Shown in pieces: positions 4,864 through 6,805 of a DNA stretch of 6,805 nt. The notes below the pieces were generated by a model, which was given only the letters and a program-made list of their open reading frames with translations, was not told the DNA's origin and did not search any database. The position numbers and the translations under genes were made by a program. Within the stretch, counting starts at the first letter, position 1. Every line of letters begins with the position of its first letter. Source of the DNA: Undibacterium sp. (GTDB taxonomy: Bacteria; Pseudomonadota; Gammaproteobacteria; Burkholderiales; Burkholderiaceae_D); NCBI GenBank assembly GCA_019752975.1, contig JAIELM010000101.1, positions 1 through 6,805 on the forward strand. Direction: 5' to 3'.

Positions 4864-5493
4864 ATGGCGGCTCTTAAAATGCAAGGCGGTAAGTCGCCAC
4901 GGCAAAAGGTGTGGGAAGCGATACGGGGGTGCTCTACGCTTGGGTTTACGCAAGCAGAGTTGGTGGCGGCGACTAAGGTGAATGATCAGACGGTGAAAGG
5001 CTTTATACGCTTGTTGCATGGTGCTGGTTTTTTGGGTGTGGATGCGAGGTTACAGGCTTTATCCGCGACACCTAAGTGTCAGTATCGCTATCAATTGGTC
5101 AAAGATGTCGGCTTGGAAGCGCCGCGTTTTAGTCAGGCGGGGGAATTGATTACCACGATAGGACTCAATCAAGCCTTATGGGGGACGCTAAGAAGGATGT
5201 TTAAAACGCAGGCTTCCGATCATCATCAATTAGCGGCTTTTGCGAGTACCCAAGCTTCGCCTGTGTTGCCTACCTCGGCTAAGAATTATTTAAGGATGTT
5301 AAATCAGGCGGGGTATCTCGATTGTGTTGAAGAGCGAGTGCGGGGGAAGTTGGCTAGGCCTGCTAAGTATCGTTTAAAACACGAGAGGGATAAGGGGCCG
5401 CGTTCACCGATTTTGCAAAACGCTAAACAGGTGTTTGATCCGAATATGAATAAGGTGGTGTGGGTAGAACAAGTGGAGGTTGCAGATGAGTGA
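4864..5493 (+). CDS. Tandem winged-helix early phage protein (209 aa)
   Basis: Translation starts at ATG 4864 with a strong GAGAGGAGGG ribosome site (4847-4856), two bases after the B stop. Two similar halves can be seen. Residues 12-80 read KVWEAIRGCSTLGFTQAELV, then VNDQTVKGFIRLLHGAGFLG and YRYQLVKD. Residues about 104-172 read ALWGTLRRMF, then SAKNYLRMLNQAGYLD and AKYRLKHE. Each has the helix, recognition helix and Y-R-L strand pattern of a winged helix, which suggests an internal duplication. A C-terminal tail (about 176-203) has KGPRSPI and VFDPNMNKVVWVE. Proteins with this tail are common next to B in Mu-like phages, but their function is unknown to me; DNA binding is inferred. It may serve in early gene regulation or replication. 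Confidence 0.72.
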   Translation: MAALKMQGGKSPRQKVWEAIRGCSTLGFTQAELVAATKVNDQTVKGFIRLLHGAGFLGVDARLQALSATPKCQYRYQLVKDVGLEAPRFSQAGELITTIGLNQALWGTLRRMFKTQASDHHQLAAFASTQASPVLPTSAKNYLRMLNQAGYLDCVEERVRGKLARPAKYRLKHERDKGPRSPILQNAKQVFDPNMNKVVWVEQVEVADE

Positions 5494-5956
5494 ATCTTTA
5501 AAGGTAAAGCCTCTGTATATGGCAACTGACTGGTTTGCTGGGCTTATTCACGAAGTGAGTCAGTCCAGCAAAACAGCAGTAGCGGCCAAGATGGGGATAC
5601 ATAGAACGACCTTGTCGCAGGTGTGTCATGGCAGTGGCGAGTACGGCAAAGGGACGGCTTCGGTGGGTAAGATTGAGATAGCTTATAGGAGAGCTTACGA
5701 GCAATTGGCGTGTCCGCATACTTTGCAGTCAGTGGGAATAGAACATTGTCGAGTGGTGGCTCTCTCTGCTGCGCCTACGCATAACCCTTTGAAGATGCAG
5801 CAATGGCGCTCTTGTCAGGGCTGTGCGCATAAACCTGACGTGATGGCAGTAAAGGAAGTGAAGCTGGTGAAAGTCGCGACACATCAGGTGGATGAGACTA
5901 CGGCGGGGGTGCGCGTGTATACCCTTTTGGATGAACGTATTGAGGAGGTCATATGA
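5486..5956 (+). CDS. HTH protein with C-terminal CxxC segment (156 aa)
   Basis: ATG 5486 follows GGAGG (5475-5479) with a 6-base gap and overlaps the upstream stop by 8 bases. Residues about 14-50 form a helix-turn-helix: WFAGLIHEVSQSSKTAVAAK, then MGIHRTTLSQVCHG. After the GEYGKGTA loop, helices run to ACPHT (75-79). The C-terminal half has PTHNPLKMQQWRSCQGCAHKP (96-116). Together C76, C88, C110 and C113 could form a small metal site, which is inferred. Similar HTH-plus-Cys proteins occur in the early region of Mu-like prophages and are usually left as hypothetical or called LacI/XRE-like. Likely a DNA-binding accessory regulator. The end overlaps the next gene by ATGA, implying coupled translation. 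Confidence 0.7.
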   Translation: MSESLKVKPLYMATDWFAGLIHEVSQSSKTAVAAKMGIHRTTLSQVCHGSGEYGKGTASVGKIEIAYRRAYEQLACPHTLQSVGIEHCRVVALSAAPTHNPLKMQQWRSCQGCAHKPDVMAVKEVKLVKVATHQVDETTAGVRVYTLLDERIEEVI

Positions 5957-6162
5957 GTGAGATTTTAACAGTATTGGGCTGTGCTTTTGGCTTTGTCGTG
6001 GTTGCGCTGGGACTGATTTTTATATTGATCTTTGGCATCGCCATTAAGAGCGAATCGGAGTCAAAACGGGATGTTATTGCGTTCTGTGCCTTGGTGTTGG
6101 TAGTAGCAGGCATGGGGATGGTCTATTACGGCTTTCAAATAATCAGGTGGAGGTGGGTATGA
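5953..6162 (+). CDS. Small membrane protein with two TM helices (69 aa)
   Basis: ATG 5953 overlaps the previous stop (ATGA) and is preceded by GAGGAGGT (5942-5949). Two hydrophobic segments are clear: residues about 5-31 (VLGCAFGFVVVALGLIFILI and on) and about 42-63 (VIAFCALVLVVAGMGMVYYG and on). They are separated by a short charged loop (KSESESKRD), and a basic RWRW end follows the second. With both ends on the same side of the inner membrane it is a helical hairpin. No family is recognised. It could be an exclusion, immunity or unknown early membrane factor, but nothing in the sequence decides this. Confidence 0.7.
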   Translation: MSEILTVLGCAFGFVVVALGLIFILIFGIAIKSESESKRDVIAFCALVLVVAGMGMVYYGFQIIRWRWV

Positions 6163-6347
6163 ATAAGCTATTACGATGTGCGCAATTAAGGGTGCGGCGT
6201 TATTGGATTGATGTGAAATATTCGGCGCTGGGAGATTTTTTGATGTGCGTGCAGGTGGATATTGAACATGCGCAGCAAGAACGGCAGGAATTATTATTTC
6301 GTCGATCCCAGATTACGCAGGATTTAAGAACTTTGGGAGGGTCTTGA
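6159..6347 (+). CDS. Small hypothetical early protein (62 aa)
   Basis: ATG 6159 overlaps the stop of the membrane protein gene (ATGA) and follows GGAGG (6149-6153) by 5 bases; a longer in-frame GTG start at 6147 would swallow that site. The product is basic at the N-terminus (MNKLLRCAQLRVRRYW). From about residue 30 it is helical and charged (VDIEHAQQERQELLFRRSQI), likely a short coiled coil. No known family is recognised. Tight packing and the ribosome site argue that it is a real gene of the early operon. Confidence 0.6.
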   Translation: MNKLLRCAQLRVRRYWIDVKYSALGDFLMCVQVDIEHAQQERQELLFRRSQITQDLRTLGGS

Positions 6348-6348
6348 A

Positions 6349-6609
6349 ATGAAAAATGCCATAGAAATCGTGGGGAATCGCTTAGAGGCTGGGGTGAATC
6401 CTAGTGTGGATGAGTGGGAGGCCGCTTTGGAACAGGCGATGCGTGAACGCTCGGCATATAGAACGGTGATGCAGGAAATGGGGCAATACTTAAACAGTAT
6501 CGTGCTGCCGTATATGAATCGTGATCCGGCGGGAGTGACTGCCGCATTAGAGGCGTTTATTGCTAAGCAAGTGAAAATTGCTGGGCAAGGTGGGGCGGCG
6601 GTGCATTAG
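6349..6609 (+). CDS. Small hypothetical early protein (86 aa)
   Basis: ATG 6349 lies one base after the previous stop and follows GGGAGGG (6335-6341) by 7 bases. The protein appears mostly alpha-helical: residues about 1-14, then 19-50 (DEWEAALEQAMRERSAYRTV, then MQEMGQYLNSI), and about 60-76 (AGVTAALEAFIAKQVKIAG). It has no signal peptide or obvious motif and is not recognised. It is the last gene before a non-coding gap with hairpins, so it may end the first early transcript unit. Confidence 0.62.
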   Translation: MKNAIEIVGNRLEAGVNPSVDEWEAALEQAMRERSAYRTVMQEMGQYLNSIVLPYMNRDPAGVTAALEAFIAKQVKIAGQGGAAVH

Positions 6610-6621
6610 TGGTTTAGTTTG

Positions 6622-6636
6622 CTGCACTTTGTGCAG
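6622..6636. repeat. Hairpin CTGCAC-TTT-GTGCAG in intergenic gap
   Basis: A perfect 6-bp inverted repeat with a 3-base loop lies 13 bases after the stop of the preceding gene. No T run follows, so it is at best a poor intrinsic terminator. It may stabilise the 3' end of the upstream message. Confidence 0.4.
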
Positions 6637-6650
6637 TGAGATGATGACCT

Positions 6651-6680
6651 GGATTCCCGATAAGGGCATTCGGGAATGAC
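6651..6680. repeat. GGATTCCCG...CGGGAATGAC dispersed palindromic repeat
   Basis: ATTCCCGA (6653-6660), a 9-base loop, then TCGGGAAT (6670-6677), within the longer frame CTGGATTCCCG...CGGGAATGACGA. This outer sequence is a familiar small palindromic repeat found scattered between genes in many proteobacterial chromosomes. Here it sits inside a phage early region. It may act as a weak terminator or processing site, or simply be a passenger from the host. Confidence 0.6.
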
Positions 6681-6699
6681 GAACGATGAGGAGATGACG

Positions 6700-6805
6700 A
6701 TGAATGCAGTGAATCAGTTTGAGACCAGTGCTTTAGATGTGCCTGCTGGTTATTTACGTGATGCGCGTGGATATCTTGTGCCGGAGGCTTTGGTGAAGCC
6801 GATAG
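6700..6805 (+). CDS. DUF3164-like protein, N-terminal fragment
   Basis: The gene starts at ATG 6700, which has GAGGAG (6688-6693) at 6 bases; the ATG at 6694 would be too close. Thirty-five codons are present before the window edge. The visible part includes VPAGYLRDARGYLVPEALVKP. The P-x-G-Y/F-x-x-D/N-x-x-G-x-L-V-P motif is typical of the start of DUF3164 proteins, which are common in the early region of Mu-like phages and whose function is not established. The rest lies outside, so identity depends on this short motif and on context. Confidence 0.62.
   Translation, partial: MNAVNQFETSALDVPAGYLRDARGYLVPEALVKPI

Noticed and set aside
5526..5572. Inverted repeat TTTGCTGG/CCAGCAAA in the HTH gene
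   Set aside because: Only 8 bp with a 23-base gap inside coding sequence and no regulatory context; chance is likely.
1..6805. CRISPR array, tRNA, rRNA or insertion sequence
   Set aside because: No regularly spaced repeats, cloverleaf-like sequence or IS transposase other than the phage A protein was seen.

Overview
The window is the left, early-gene end of a Mu-like transposable phage or prophage. The host is probably a proteobacterium of moderate GC, but it cannot be named from this sequence. The key evidence is the gene order: a leftward repressor, a divergent promoter/operator region, a Ner-type regulator, the DDE transposase A and the AAA+ target activator B, followed by a run of small early genes. 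This is the order seen in Mu and in B3/D3112-type phages. The phage left terminus should lie to the left of base 1.

Region by region. Bases 1-121, minus strand, hold the N-terminus of an XRE-type (Mu c-like) repressor whose frame is broken by an in-frame TAA. Bases 122-329 are an AT-rich switch region with several GTGCGACA/TGTCGCAC operator half-sites and a good rightward sigma70-type promoter carrying its own inverted repeat. The rightward early genes follow: ner (330-668), a peptide of 37-39 aa, and a CII/CP76-like regulator (781-1287). Next comes an atypical cassette (about 1291-1805) with two divergent small genes whose ATG codons overlap inside one CATG. The cassette is flanked by near-identical copies of a 14-bp sequence that includes the V-K-stop end of the preceding gene. 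After it come transposase A (1816-4068) and ATPase B (4082-4861). Then follow a double winged-helix protein, an HTH protein with a CxxC segment, a small two-helix membrane protein and two small unknown proteins (to 6609). A non-coding stretch with two hairpins follows, and then the start of a DUF3164-like gene that runs off the right edge.

How the genes work together. The c-like repressor and Ner would set the lysogeny/lytic decision at the shared intergenic region. A and B together catalyse replicative transposition. The following HTH/winged-helix proteins and small genes form the semi-essential early region, translated as a tightly packed operon with strong Shine-Dalgarno sites and ATGA overlaps. 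The A and B region is strongly G-rich on the sense strand. The divergent cassette breaks this pattern and is the best candidate for an acquired, uncharacterised element.
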